This document shows positions 1 through 8,172 of a stretch of 64,000 bases of DNA, in pieces. This DNA is from a virus. Where the stretch lies: the IMG/VR virus record IMGVR_UViG_3300032084_002349, positions 53,169-117,168 of that record. The stretch is one strand, 5' to 3'. The notes below the pieces were generated by a model. The model did no database searches. It was given only the letters and a program-made list of their open reading frames with translations, and was not told where the DNA came from. A program made the translations under genes and the position numbers. Position 1 is the stretch's first letter; the number at the start of each line of letters is the position of its first letter.

Positions 1-405
1 TACGGAATAGAAAAAGATGCAAACAAATTCCATGTAATAACAGACTTTATATTAAAAGCAATTAATAATGGCGTTATTGATATGTTAACAGATGGTGAGG
101 AATCTAGGCAGTTTTTACACGCAGATGATTGTAGTAATTGTTTAAGTATACTGGCTGAACAGTTTCATAGTCTAGACAAGACTAAGCCCTATCATATAAC
201 TAGTTTTGAATGGGTGAAAATAATAGATATTGCTAAACTGATTAGCAATAAAACAAATTGTGATATAGTAAAGGACACGCAAACAGATGAAGTACAATTT
301 AATAAACTAAATCCTCCAGATGAATACATAATGAACTTCTGGCATCCTCAAATCACTATAAAAAAAGGTATTGACGACATATTAAAATACTATACGAATA
401 ATTAA
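1..405 (+). CDS. NAD-dependent sugar epimerase/dehydratase, C-terminal part (5' truncated by window)
   Basis: The reading frame is open from base 1, so this is the C-terminal 134 residues of a longer protein. The segment SRQFLHADDC followed by a predicted helix, and the ending NFWHPQITIKKGIDDIL, are typical of the substrate-binding half of extended short-chain dehydrogenases that act on nucleotide sugars (GDP-mannose dehydratase, dTDP-glucose dehydratase or UDP-glucuronate decarboxylase relatives). The Rossmann GxxGxxG motif lies outside the window, so the substrate cannot be told. An ATG at 82 exists but is internal. It fits the glycan-making character of the rest of the window. Confidence 0.75.
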   Translation, partial: YGIEKDANKFHVITDFILKAINNGVIDMLTDGEESRQFLHADDCSNCLSILAEQFHSLDKTKPYHITSFEWVKIIDIAKLISNKTNCDIVKDTQTDEVQFNKLNPPDEYIMNFWHPQITIKKGIDDILKYYTNN

Positions 406-412
406 ATATAAA

Positions 413-420
413 GGTGTATA
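413..420 (+). promoter_or_regulatory. GGTGTATA motif, candidate late promoter
   Basis: The octamer lies 50 nt before the start of the next gene (463) in an AT-rich gap and follows the epimerase stop. The same GGTGTAT heptamer recurs in many gaps of the window. Promoter function is inferred from position only. Confidence 0.35.
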
Positions 421-462
421 CAAACTGTATTATTTTTACATTGTAGAACCGGATTATTAATT

Positions 463-666
463 ATGTTACCTAAAACAGTAGATTTCAAAATACAAGAAAA
501 TATACATAAGGATATACACTCTATTCAATTTTACAGAGTTTATAAAACAGAAGAAGGCGAAGAAAAAACTGGATATATTGACAGTTTCAGTCCGATGAGT
601 AAAATAGAACTTCATGCCTTAAAAAATTTCCTTCAGGAGTATTTGCATAAAAATGACTGGTATTAA
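463..666 (+). CDS. Hypothetical protein, 67 aa
   Basis: Small, mixed-charge soluble protein with no recognised domain. It follows a GGTGTATA motif at 413 and overlaps the ASCH gene downstream by 14 nt, which suggests translational coupling. The Shine-Dalgarno is weak (CCGGA about 12 nt upstream). I recognise no family. Confidence 0.5.
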   Translation: MLPKTVDFKIQENIHKDIHSIQFYRVYKTEEGEEKTGYIDSFSPMSKIELHALKNFLQEYLHKNDWY

Positions 667-1027
667 TATTCAGTGTCCTTGGGCAGAAAATTTAATTATT
701 GGAAATAAATGTGTGGAAACGAGAAGTTACCCCCTGCCAGAGAAATATGAGGGCGAAGAACTAGCCTTAATAGAAACTCCCGGCAAGACAGGGAATTTCA
801 AGGCTAGGATCATTGGTATAGTTACTTTCTCTCATAGTTTTCAATATAAAGATGAAAATGAGTGGCGTGATGATTATAACCGTCATCTTGTACCAGATAA
901 TGATATGTCGTATAAATGGGACGATAAAAACAAATATGGGTGGGTTGTTAGTGATGTGGTTAAATTCCCTAAGCCTCAACCAGCACCACAAAACAAAGGA
1001 ATAATTTTTACAAAGAATTGTCTGTAA
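653..1027 (+). CDS. ASCH/PUA-like domain protein
   Basis: The 124 aa protein has the ASCH pattern: an N-terminal strand INIQCPWAENLIIGNKCVETR, where the E-T-R is the usual basic/acidic signature, a middle hydrophobic strand IIGIVTFSHSF, an aromatic segment Y.W...KYGWVV, and a final strand ending in F-P-K-P. ASCH domains share the PUA fold and bind nucleic acid or modified nucleosides; some are RNases or deacetylases of modified cytidine. Phages commonly carry stand-alone versions. It overlaps the preceding small gene. The precise activity is unknown. Confidence 0.7.
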   Translation: MTGINIQCPWAENLIIGNKCVETRSYPLPEKYEGEELALIETPGKTGNFKARIIGIVTFSHSFQYKDENEWRDDYNRHLVPDNDMSYKWDDKNKYGWVVSDVVKFPKPQPAPQNKGIIFTKNCL

Positions 1028-1047
1028 TAAAAATATAAGGATGTAAT

Positions 1048-1236
1048 ATGTATATTGTTGTTACTAGCAACATGAGTAAATACGCTATTGAATTAAAAAA
1101 TTTTCGTATTGGTGATAGAGATGATAGAATATTCGGGCCTTTTGAAGAAAAATACATGGCAGAAGAATGGGTGGATAATCATTGTGGCAGTAAGTACTGG
1201 ACAATTATTAAATTAAATGACAAATGCATTAACTAG
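1048..1236 (+). CDS. Hypothetical protein, 62 aa
   Basis: Begins after AAGGATGTAAT, a usable Shine-Dalgarno. The sequence is a short alpha/beta protein containing FGPFEEKYMAEEWVDNH, a pattern often seen in small phage proteins where 'FGPF...A..w' precedes a helix. No enzymatic motif. It overlaps the next tiny gene by 20 nt. Confidence 0.5.
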   Translation: MYIVVTSNMSKYAIELKNFRIGDRDDRIFGPFEEKYMAEEWVDNHCGSKYWTIIKLNDKCIN

Positions 1237-1330
1237 AGAATTATTATTATCGAGAAAAGAGTGTTGTGGTAGTGGATGCAGGAATTGTCCATATATACCT
1301 AAACATAAGAAAGGTAGTATAAAAACATAG
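1217..1330 (+). CDS. DUF5522-like cysteine-rich mini-protein, 37 aa
   Basis: This frame encodes a 37-residue protein whose middle, CCGSGCRNCPYIPKHKK, matches the short cysteine motif C-C-G-S-G-C-x-N-C-P-Y of the DUF5522 family of tiny bacterial proteins. The four to five clustered cysteines suggest metal binding. The start ATG at 1217 lies inside the end of the preceding gene. Its function is unknown in bacteria too. A phage copy is notable. Confidence 0.6.
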   Translation: MTNALTRELLLSRKECCGSGCRNCPYIPKHKKGSIKT

Positions 1331-1333
1331 TAC

Positions 1334-1340
1334 GGTGTAT
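1334..1340 (+). promoter_or_regulatory. GGTGTAT motif, candidate late promoter
   Basis: Heptamer 37 nt before the DUF1553 gene start and just after the stop of the DUF5522-like gene; followed by an A/T-rich stretch and the strong ribosome binding site AGGAGGT. Confidence 0.4.
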
Positions 1341-1370
1341 TTCAATATACCAATTTAGGAGGTATCACAC

Positions 1371-3743
1371 ATGAGGTCGTCCTGTATTATCTTTGTGTTA
1401 TTATCTGGATCATTATTTGCCCAAGACAACGGTATAAAGTTTTTTGAACAAAATATTAAGCCAGTTTTGACCACTCAATGTTATTCTTGTCACTCTTCCA
1501 ATTCTAAAGATGTAAAGGGTGGATTGTCTGTAGATACTAGGCAAGGCATATTAAACGGTGGTGATTCTGGCCCATCAGTTGTTCCCGGTAAGATAGATGA
1601 GAGTTTGTTATTAGATTATATTGAGTCTGGTGATATGCCTCCAGATAATCCTCTCAGCGAAGAAGTTGTCAATAATTTTAGACAATGGATTAAAATGGGT
1701 ATGCCTGACCCAAGATATAAGCATGAGAATAGGGCAGTAGAATTAAAGCAGGCTAGAAATTTCTGGGCATTTAAAAAGGTTGCGAGACCTCCTGTAGCCA
1801 AATACGATGATGGTACAGAGATAGATGCTATATTAAATTTAGAAATAGAAAAGAACAAACTAAAACCAGTAGAGGCAGCAGACGATTATACTATTGTTCG
1901 CAGACTTTATTTTGACCTGATTGGTTTGCCACCAAGTATTGAACAAATAAAAGGCTATACTGATGATACTTCAGAAGATAAGTATGAAAAGTTAGTTGAT
2001 AGTTTATTGCAAGATGAGGGGTTTGGAGAGAAATGGGGACGACACTGGCTTGATGTGGCAAGGTACGCAGAATCATCTGGGCAAGATAGGAATTTAATTA
2101 GTCCTTATGCTTGGAGATATAGAGATTATGTTATAGATAGTTTTAATCAAGACAAACCATACGATCAATTTATCAAAGAACAAATCGCTGGTGATCTACT
2201 ACCACATAAAAGTTATGAAGAATATAACAATAACAGGATCGCTACAGGATTTTTAACTATAGGTACTAAAAATATACAGGCACAAACCAAACAGTTTGAG
2301 GCAGATCGTAATGACGATCAGATAGATGTAATCACTAGGGGTTTTCTAGGTATGACTTTAAGTTGTGCTAGATGCCATGATCATAAGTTTGATCCATTTT
2401 CTCAGCAAGACTATTATGGTGTTGCTGGGGTGTTTAATAATACAGAAAATATGGATGGTTTGTATCGGGGAAATAATAATACTGGATATCTTGGAAACTA
2501 TGATTATCTTGTGACAAAAGAAACAGAAGATTTATATAAGAAGAAAAAAATAGAGGAATGGTTTTTATTATGTGATATTAAAAATTTACAGACACAAATA
2601 GATTCTATTAAAACATGGAATAAAAGAGCAACAGAACAACAATTAGATAAAGAATTAGGAAAAAGAGAAAAACAACTAACAGAAAAGATGAATAAACTAA
2701 AAGAGATTACTGGCAAGGAAGAATTTCCTACGCTAGAATATCTTGAGCCGGTTATGTCTGTTAAAGATAAAGAAAAAATGAGCGAGGTTAAGTTAGCGAT
2801 CAGAGGAGAGGTAAATAATCTGGGTGATGAAGTACCTAGAAGATTACCAGAAATATTTAGCGATAGACCTAATCTTAATTTTGATAATACCAGTGGACGA
2901 TATGAGTTTGCGGAATGGATAACGCATAAAACTAATCCATTAACTTATAGGGTTCATGTTAATAGGGTATGGAGACATTTGTTTGGTAAAGGTATACTGG
3001 ATAGTTTTGATAATTTTGGTATACTTGGTGGAGAGCCTACTAATCTTAAACTTATGAACTATTTATCCACTAAATTTATTACTGGTAGACTATCAAATAA
3101 AAGACTTATAAAAACTATTGTAATGAGCAATGCTTATAGGCGTAGTAGTAAGTTTGATAAAAATAATTATGAGATTGATCCTGACAATATTTATTTCTGG
3201 AGAATGAATGAGAAAAGATTAGAGGCTGAACAAATTAGGGATTCATTATTATTTGTATCAGGTAAACTAGACGGGTCGCATAAAAATGTAAGTGATTTTC
3301 AAACAGGTATAAAAAATCCTAGTAAAGAATTAAGAAAGTATATTGGAGAAACAAGAGCAAGATCAATTTATATTCCATCGTTAAGAGATAATAAGATTGA
3401 GGTGCTGGATATATTTGATAGACCAGATAATAGTTTGCTTAATGCAGAGAGAAGCGTTACGACAGTTTCTACACAAGCGTTATTTCTAATGAATAATCCT
3501 AAGATTATAGCATTGGCACAAGAAGAAGCCAAAGTATTGATTGAACATAATAAAAAGATGGGTAAAACCATGCCCAGTATATTATATCGCAACAACATAA
3601 ATAAAATATTTCTAAAGTTTTTAGGTCGTCCACCGACAGAGCAAGAGAATAAAAAATCTATAGAGTTTATTAAACAAGATAGCGATCTTGCCAAACTTAT
3701 TCAAATAATAATCTGTACAGGAGAATTTAGAAATATTAAATGA
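1371..3743 (+). CDS. Planctomycete cytochrome-type protein: PSCyt1 + DUF1549 (PSCyt2) + DUF1553 (PSD1)
   Basis: A 790 aa exported protein preceded by GGAGGT. Residues 1-17 form a signal peptide ending FAQ. A haem-binding site CYSCH follows near residue 37, then GGLSVDT, a VVPG segment and DMPP, the layout of the planctomycete PSCyt1 domain. DUF1549 spans roughly residues 130-340 (EKWGRHWLDVARYAES; CARCHDHKFDPFSQQDYY, a second CxxCH) and DUF1553 roughly 510-760 (NPLTYRVHVNRVWRHLFG; RRSSKFD). Such proteins are abundant in Planctomycetes, usually paired with DUF1501 proteins, and are thought to act in periplasmic redox or polymer use; biochemistry is poorly known. Here the DUF1501 partner is two genes downstream. 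Coding use is as AT-rich as its phage neighbours. Confidence 0.93.
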   Translation: MRSSCIIFVLLSGSLFAQDNGIKFFEQNIKPVLTTQCYSCHSSNSKDVKGGLSVDTRQGILNGGDSGPSVVPGKIDESLLLDYIESGDMPPDNPLSEEVVNNFRQWIKMGMPDPRYKHENRAVELKQARNFWAFKKVARPPVAKYDDGTEIDAILNLEIEKNKLKPVEAADDYTIVRRLYFDLIGLPPSIEQIKGYTDDTSEDKYEKLVDSLLQDEGFGEKWGRHWLDVARYAESSGQDRNLISPYAWRYRDYVIDSFNQDKPYDQFIKEQIAGDLLPHKSYEEYNNNRIATGFLTIGTKNIQAQTKQFEADRNDDQIDVITRGFLGMTLSCARCHDHKFDPFSQQDYYGVAGVFNNTENMDGLYRGNNNTGYLGNYDYLVTKETEDLYKKKKIEEWFLLCDIKNLQTQIDSIKTWNKRATEQQLDKELGKREKQLTEKMNKLKEITGKEEFPTLEYLEPVMSVKDKEKMSEVKLAIRGEVNNLGDEVPRRLPEIFSDRPNLNFDNTSGRYEFAEWITHKTNPLTYRVHVNRVWRHLFGKGILDSFDNFGILGGEPTNLKLMNYLSTKFITGRLSNKRLIKTIVMSNAYRRSSKFDKNNYEIDPDNIYFWRMNEKRLEAEQIRDSLLFVSGKLDGSHKNVSDFQTGIKNPSKELRKYIGETRARSIYIPSLRDNKIEVLDIFDRPDNSLLNAERSVTTVSTQALFLMNNPKIIALAQEEAKVLIEHNKKMGKTMPSILYRNNINKIFLKFLGRPPTEQENKKSIEFIKQDSDLAKLIQIIICTGEFRNIK

Positions 3744-4363
3744 AGTATATTAAAACAAAATTTATGATAACTTCATCACAAAAAAATAAATATTTGTGGT
3801 TCAGGGTTGCGAAAGCAGCAACAACAACGATTCTTTCCCACTTATGCCAACATACTAAAATAAGTTTTTGTAATAGAATTAATATATATCAGAACGATGA
3901 AAATGTTTGGCAGGAATATCTGCTATGGAAAAACCGAATGTATTCTGATAATTATTTTAAATTTGCTTTTGTTAGAAACCCTTGGGATAGATTAGTTAGT
4001 TGTTATTTTAATAAAATGGAGGATGGTTATGAGAACTTCAATAAGAATAACTTTAAAACATTTGATAAGTTTATACATTATATAAGAAATGTAAAGACTA
4101 AGACATGCGATAGACATTATAGGTTACAAACAGAATTGTATCCTATTGATCAAATAGATTTTGTAGGTCGTTTTGAAAATTTTGCAAATGATCTTGGTTT
4201 TGTGTGTGATGCAATAGGTATGCCCAAACGTAAGAAATTTAAAACAATGCACAAATCCAAACACAGACCATATCAAGAATATTATAATGAGGAAACTCAA
4301 CAAATAGTTAAAGACAAATATGAACAAGATATAGAATTATTAAACTATAAATTCGGAGAGTAA
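3740..4363 (+). CDS. Sulfotransferase family 2-like protein
   Basis: 207 aa with the PAPS-binding signature of carbohydrate sulfotransferases: a 5'-phosphosulfate loop near residue 20 (WFRVAKAATTTI) and a 3'-phosphate-binding strand near residue 75 (FAFVRNPWDRLVSCYF). The C-terminal HKSKHRPYQEYYNEET...YEQDIELLNYKF is the usual family ending. It would transfer sulfate from PAPS to a sugar hydroxyl. The gene overlaps the DUF1553 stop (ATGA) and sits 2 nt before DUF1501, so it lies between two genes that are normally neighbours in Planctomycetes. One of five sulfotransferase-like genes here. Confidence 0.85.
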   Translation: MKYIKTKFMITSSQKNKYLWFRVAKAATTTILSHLCQHTKISFCNRINIYQNDENVWQEYLLWKNRMYSDNYFKFAFVRNPWDRLVSCYFNKMEDGYENFNKNNFKTFDKFIHYIRNVKTKTCDRHYRLQTELYPIDQIDFVGRFENFANDLGFVCDAIGMPKRKKFKTMHKSKHRPYQEYYNEETQQIVKDKYEQDIELLNYKFGE

Positions 4364-4365
4364 AT

Positions 4366-5661
4366 ATGTTAAATAGAAGAAGTTTATTACAAGCCAGTAG
4401 TTTTGGTTTCGGTATGTTAGCATTAAAAGGATTAATGGCAGAAGAGGCTATGAAAAGTAATAAGAGAGTTATATTCATGTATATGAATGGTGGTATGACT
4501 CATACTGATACTTTTGATCATAAGCCTTTAATGGTAGAAAAAGCAGGTATAGATGATCCTGTAAGTAAAGGTAGAAAGATTATGAAACCGGGAGTGCCTT
4601 TAACTCCAGCAGGAGATAGCGGCATAGAAATTAGCGAGAACTTCCCACACTTGCGTAAACATGCAGATGATTTATGTCTGTTGAATGGTATGAAGAGTAA
4701 AACAGGTAATCATAATCAAGCAAGAAGTTTATTACATACCGGGAATTTTCAATTCAGTAGACCTAGTATGGGTAGTTGGTTATTGTATGGATTAGGCACA
4801 GAGAATAAAGAGTTGCCGGGGTTTATAACTATAGATGCTAACATTGGGCCTGATAATTATGGTAGTTCATTCTTACCAGCAGTATATCAAGGCACTGCTA
4901 TTAATGCTGGTAGTAAAAGTGCTATACCTAATCTTGTAAATACATCTACAACTAAAGACAGACAAAGAAAAGATTTAGATTTATTAAGAGACTTTAACCA
5001 GATGCACCTAAAAGATGGTGCAGAAAATGGTAGACTAGAAGGATTGATTGAGAGTTATGAGTTGGCTTTTAGGATGCAGACAAGTGTTCCTAATACTATT
5101 GATATATCAAAAGAATCGCAACAAACCTTACAGAAGTATGGTATCAATGATAAAGCCACTGCTAAATTTGGCAAACAGTGTTTATTAGCAAAGAAATTTA
5201 GTGAAGCAGGAGTTAGATTCGTAGAGATTGGTCATGGTGGATGGGATATGCACCAGAACATTAATGATAATTTAAAAAAGAATACTTCTGCTATTGATAA
5301 ACCTATCGCTGCTTTGATCCAAGACTTAAAAGATTCTGGATTATTTGAAGATACAATTATATTATTTGGAAGTGAGTTTGGCAGAACTCCCGGTATAAAA
5401 GAAGGAGCAACAGGTAGAGATCATAATAATAGTGGATTTTCTATGTGGATGGCAGGTGGTGGTGTTAAAGGTGGTATGAGATATGGTTCTACTGATGATT
5501 TTGGGCATAAAGCAGTGGATGGTATGGACATGCATGATTTACATGCTACTATATTACATCTAATGGGTATTGACCATAGTAAATTAACATATAGATATAG
5601 TGGTAGAGACTTTAGACTAACTGATGTATTTGGTAACATTCAACACGATATTATAGCATAA
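4366..5661 (+). CDS. DUF1501 family protein with twin-arginine leader
   Basis: 431 aa. The N terminus MLNRRSLLQASSFGFG is a Tat-type signal typical of DUF1501 proteins, which are sulfatase/alkaline-phosphatase-superfamily-like and exported folded. Characteristic segments follow: YMNGGMTHTDTFDHKP, a GMKSKTGNHNQARSLLHTG stretch, GHGGWDMHQN near residue 307 and GSEFGRTP...GRDHNN near 345-365, which hold the metal/active-site type residues. Length is close to the family norm. Together with the DUF1553 gene it reproduces a common planctomycete pair. Its stop codon overlaps the ferredoxin start. Confidence 0.93.
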   Translation: MLNRRSLLQASSFGFGMLALKGLMAEEAMKSNKRVIFMYMNGGMTHTDTFDHKPLMVEKAGIDDPVSKGRKIMKPGVPLTPAGDSGIEISENFPHLRKHADDLCLLNGMKSKTGNHNQARSLLHTGNFQFSRPSMGSWLLYGLGTENKELPGFITIDANIGPDNYGSSFLPAVYQGTAINAGSKSAIPNLVNTSTTKDRQRKDLDLLRDFNQMHLKDGAENGRLEGLIESYELAFRMQTSVPNTIDISKESQQTLQKYGINDKATAKFGKQCLLAKKFSEAGVRFVEIGHGGWDMHQNINDNLKKNTSAIDKPIAALIQDLKDSGLFEDTIILFGSEFGRTPGIKEGATGRDHNNSGFSMWMAGGGVKGGMRYGSTDDFGHKAVDGMDMHDLHATILHLMGIDHSKLTYRYSGRDFRLTDVFGNIQHDIIA

Positions 5662-6047
5662 TGGCAAACAAAAAACCAAGAAAAAAGATTCCTAAAGAAT
5701 TAGCAATAATTCAAGCAGATAATTGTACTGGTTGTGAGGCTTGTTTAGAAGTATGTCCTGTTGATTGTATATTCCAGATAAAACAGGGAGTAACTCAATG
5801 GTGTGAGATTGATTTGTCTACTTGTATAGGTTGCGAACAATGTATTCATGTTCCCGGCGGTAAAGGTAAGAAATATGATCTTAAAGTCTGTCCTTGGGAT
5901 GCTATCGAGATGGTTCCTACCGAAGAAATAGCACAGGCACAGGCTGATATGGGTGGGCCAAAAGAATATATTGATGCAAATTGGGATAGGCTAGTAGATA
6001 TTGCACAAAATATAGCAGATTTAAAAGGTAAAAAAAATGGTGTATAA
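5661..6047 (+). CDS. 2[4Fe-4S] ferredoxin
   Basis: 128 aa, starting on the last base of the DUF1501 stop. Cluster ligands are clear: CTGCEACLEVCP near residue 17 and, after a spacer, CIGCEQC...KVCP near residue 55-80, with a 16-residue insertion between the third and fourth cysteines of the second site. Such proteins shuttle electrons in the cytoplasm. Overlap with DUF1501 suggests co-expression, and a redox role alongside the cytochrome-type gene is a guess. Its last codons contain the GGTGTAT motif. Confidence 0.88.
   Translation: MANKKPRKKIPKELAIIQADNCTGCEACLEVCPVDCIFQIKQGVTQWCEIDLSTCIGCEQCIHVPGGKGKKYDLKVCPWDAIEMVPTEEIAQAQADMGGPKEYIDANWDRLVDIAQNIADLKGKKNGV
6039..6045 (+). promoter_or_regulatory. 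GGTGTAT motif overlapping the ferredoxin stop
   Basis: Located 32 nt before the next start at 6071; the motif encodes Gly-Val-stop of the ferredoxin, so it is doubly constrained. Candidate late promoter. Confidence 0.3.
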
Positions 6048-6070
6048 CCATTTCTAATAAAGGAGATATT

Positions 6071-6517
6071 ATGAGAACTAACAAATTTCTAGAGGCGTTA
6101 AAAACAGTAGCAGATAAACCTGGGCCAAAAGACCCACGAAGAACTCCTGCTCCTAAAAAAGATCAGAAAAAAGGTAGTAAGAAAAATAAACCTGATAGTG
6201 CCAAAGACGACAAAAGCAAGATTACGTTTAGTAAAAAGACTATAGATAAATTAAAGAATAAAGTTAGTGAACATAATGAAAAAATTAAAAAGAAGGGTAA
6301 AGGGAGTAAGGCTACATTAGGTATGTTAAAAGCAGTATACAGAAGAGGCGCTGGAGCGTATTCAACTTCTCACGCCCCTAAAATGAGTAGAGATGGTTGG
6401 GCTATGGCAAGAGTAAATGCTTTTCTTACAATACTCAGAACGGGAAGGCCATCAAATTCTGGCTATAAGCAAGACAATGACTTACTACCAAAAGGACATC
6501 CACGAAGCACCAAATAA
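6071..6517 (+). CDS. Lysine-rich phage protein with YRRGxGAYSTSH motif
   Basis: 148 aa, preceded by AAAGGAGAT. Residues 15-85 are basic, low-complexity and lysine-rich; the C-terminal part carries YRRGAGAYSTSHAPKMSRD followed by GWAMARVNAFL. This 'RRGxGAYxxSHxPxxxRxxWAxARVNxF' pattern recurs in uncharacterised phage proteins, sometimes near head or protease genes (I associate it with DUF5824, without a search). A structural or DNA-associated role is possible given the basic tail, and the gene follows a candidate late promoter. Confidence 0.6.
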   Translation: MRTNKFLEALKTVADKPGPKDPRRTPAPKKDQKKGSKKNKPDSAKDDKSKITFSKKTIDKLKNKVSEHNEKIKKKGKGSKATLGMLKAVYRRGAGAYSTSHAPKMSRDGWAMARVNAFLTILRTGRPSNSGYKQDNDLLPKGHPRSTK

Positions 6518-7211
6518 AACTTCTGTGGATAAAATATTTTTAATAAACCATCCTAAACTTATTGATAGGTTATATTTTCAAAAAAAACAATTTGAGAAAT
6601 TTAAATTAAAATATCAAATTATTAATTCTATAAAATGTAATCATTTTACAAACTTTTATAATACGAATATCAAATCTTTATTTTTAACTCATTTAGAGAT
6701 TCTTAAAAGTATTACAGATATAGATGAACTGTGCTTAATTTTAGAAGACGATGCCGAAATTTATGATATTGACGAAGTAAATAAGTATATAGATTATATA
6801 CTGAAAAACAATTTGTCTCTGAATTGGGATATGATATATTTTGATAAGCCTGTTTATTTTAATAAAGAAAGCCAAAATGCAAAATTAATCTCCGAAACTA
6901 AATTAGTTGATAATTATATTTATAAACCGGAGTGGCAATTACAAACACATGCATATATTATGAATCCAAAAATTATTAAAGATGTGGTTCAAACGCTAAT
7001 AGACCATATAAATAATATGGAGAGTGGTGCGATCAAAAAAGATCAAGGTCTTAAAAGACTAAGCCATATAGACCAAGTATATAAATATTACATTCATCCG
7101 AGACTAAATATATATACGCCTATAACCGACTTAATTGGTCAATGTGAAAATTTTGAGTCAACTTTAAATTATAAAAAAAATTCAAGTTGCCAGTTGACAA
7201 AAGACGAATAG
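6477..7211 (+). CDS. GT25-like glycosyltransferase
   Basis: About 244 aa from ATG 6477 (41 nt overlap with the gene before; GTG 6525 after the stop is an alternative start). The order KIFLINHPKLIDR, then a helix SLFLTHLEILKSI and the acidic strand CLILEDDAEI matches family 25 (LPS galactosyltransferase/collagen galactosyltransferase-like) enzymes, where the EDD motif binds metal and nucleotide sugar. C-terminal HIDQVYKYYIHPRLNIY fits as well. Acceptor unknown. It is the first of several related GT25-like genes (also 20876 and 59122). Confidence 0.7.
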   Translation: MTYYQKDIHEAPNKTSVDKIFLINHPKLIDRLYFQKKQFEKFKLKYQIINSIKCNHFTNFYNTNIKSLFLTHLEILKSITDIDELCLILEDDAEIYDIDEVNKYIDYILKNNLSLNWDMIYFDKPVYFNKESQNAKLISETKLVDNYIYKPEWQLQTHAYIMNPKIIKDVVQTLIDHINNMESGAIKKDQGLKRLSHIDQVYKYYIHPRLNIYTPITDLIGQCENFESTLNYKKNSSCQLTKDE

Positions 7212-7222
7212 AGTTATATAAT
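7194..7222 (+). promoter_or_regulatory. Sigma70-type promoter TTGACA-N17-TATAAT
   Basis: Perfect -35 (7194-7199) and -10 (7217-7222) with 17 bp spacing and a GACGA element in the spacer. Transcription would start near 7230 and serve the HhH-GPD gene at 7288. A 28-codon frame starting inside the -10 box (7221) is therefore unlikely to be expressed from it. Confidence 0.75.
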
Positions 7223-7287
7223 GGACAATATCACTATTTTGTTGTTGTTTACTTTGGTCTATCTACTACTTTGGATAACGGATTTTA

Positions 7288-7869
7288 ATGATGGAAACTT
7301 TGATTGATCCTAAAGATATTACTAACTACAATCGTACCGATTCAGAATTGCAATCTTTCTGGATATTCTGCATCCTCGTTGCCGGTAAGAATAGCGACAC
7401 AACTGCTAGATTAGTTACTAAACTACTCAAAGACAGAGGAGATATGACTCCATTTGAGTTTATTAAAAGCCTCAAGTTATCAGAACTTCATAATTATTTG
7501 AAGGCACATAAGACAGGACAGTATGATAGGATACGCAAGGCTTTATATTTCTCATCTAAATTAAACTTGAGAACTTGCACAAGAGAAGACTTGATGGATG
7601 TTTATGGTGTTGGGCCAAAGACTGCCAGATTCTTTTTGCTTCATACTAGAGAATTTTGTGATGAAGTTGTATTAGATACTCATATACTTAGGTGGATGAG
7701 AGAAAGGTGTGATGTTAAAGAAGCACCAAAGAATACTCCACAAAATCCAGAAAAATACGCTCAGTACGCAGGATTGTGCAAATATCTAATGGAGCAACAT
7801 TATACAGGCTTGACATTGGCTCAAGCAGACCTTATGATATGGACAGACATGAGTGGGAGATTAGATTGA
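7288..7869 (+). CDS. HhH-GPD superfamily DNA glycosylase/AP lyase
   Basis: 193 aa (tandem ATGs at 7288 and 7291). A helix-hairpin-helix at residues 102-118, LMDVYGVGPKTARFF, is followed by VVLDTHILRWM. K111 aligns with the catalytic lysine of endonuclease III and D130 with its catalytic aspartate, so a bifunctional base-excision enzyme is likely. The C-terminal 4Fe-4S cysteines of Nth are absent. The gene is the first after a perfect sigma70-type promoter, matching an early DNA-repair role with UvdE and ligase elsewhere in the window. Confidence 0.75.
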   Translation: MMETLIDPKDITNYNRTDSELQSFWIFCILVAGKNSDTTARLVTKLLKDRGDMTPFEFIKSLKLSELHNYLKAHKTGQYDRIRKALYFSSKLNLRTCTREDLMDVYGVGPKTARFFLLHTREFCDEVVLDTHILRWMRERCDVKEAPKNTPQNPEKYAQYAGLCKYLMEQHYTGLTLAQADLMIWTDMSGRLD

Positions 7870-8156
7870 ATCATAAAGAATACAAAGAAGAAACTAGACA
7901 AAGGTATGGAGAACCTATAGAATATGTTTTGTCTCGTTTAAAACAAGGTAAAGAAATTGATTTGTTTGATATCATAAATGCAAAATGTGAATTAAAAGAA
8001 TTAATAAAAAAAAGTAACAATAATCCACAAGATATAAAACACACAATAAATAGAAGTACAATGATGATTTTAACGCCAATTTATAAATGGATTTTATGGT
8101 TAGTAATAACAATGTTGATAGGTATAATTTTCTATACATTTAGATCCAAATTTTAA
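7839..8156 (+). CDS. Small membrane-anchored protein, C-terminal TM
   Basis: From ATG 7839 the product is 105 aa; an in-frame start at 7776 would give 126 aa with a larger overlap into the glycosylase gene. The first 70 residues are polar and helical (RQRYGEPIEYVLSRLKQGKEID), the last 25 form one transmembrane helix (ILTPIYKWILWLVITMLIG...). A tail-anchored topology is suggested. No family recognised. A hairpin at 8173-8194 follows. Confidence 0.5.
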   Translation: MDRHEWEIRLNHKEYKEETRQRYGEPIEYVLSRLKQGKEIDLFDIINAKCELKELIKKSNNNPQDIKHTINRSTMMILTPIYKWILWLVITMLIGIIFYTFRSKF

Positions 8157-8172
8157 AACAATTAATTTTGTG

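Noticed and set aside
1616-3694. Several minus-strand frames of 60-110 codons inside the DUF1553 gene
   Set aside because: All lie opposite a gene with strong domain evidence; none has a start signal or recognisable motif.
7221-7307. 28-codon hydrophobic frame before the HhH-GPD gene
   Set aside because: Its ATG lies within the -10 box of a near-perfect promoter, so the transcript would start downstream of it.
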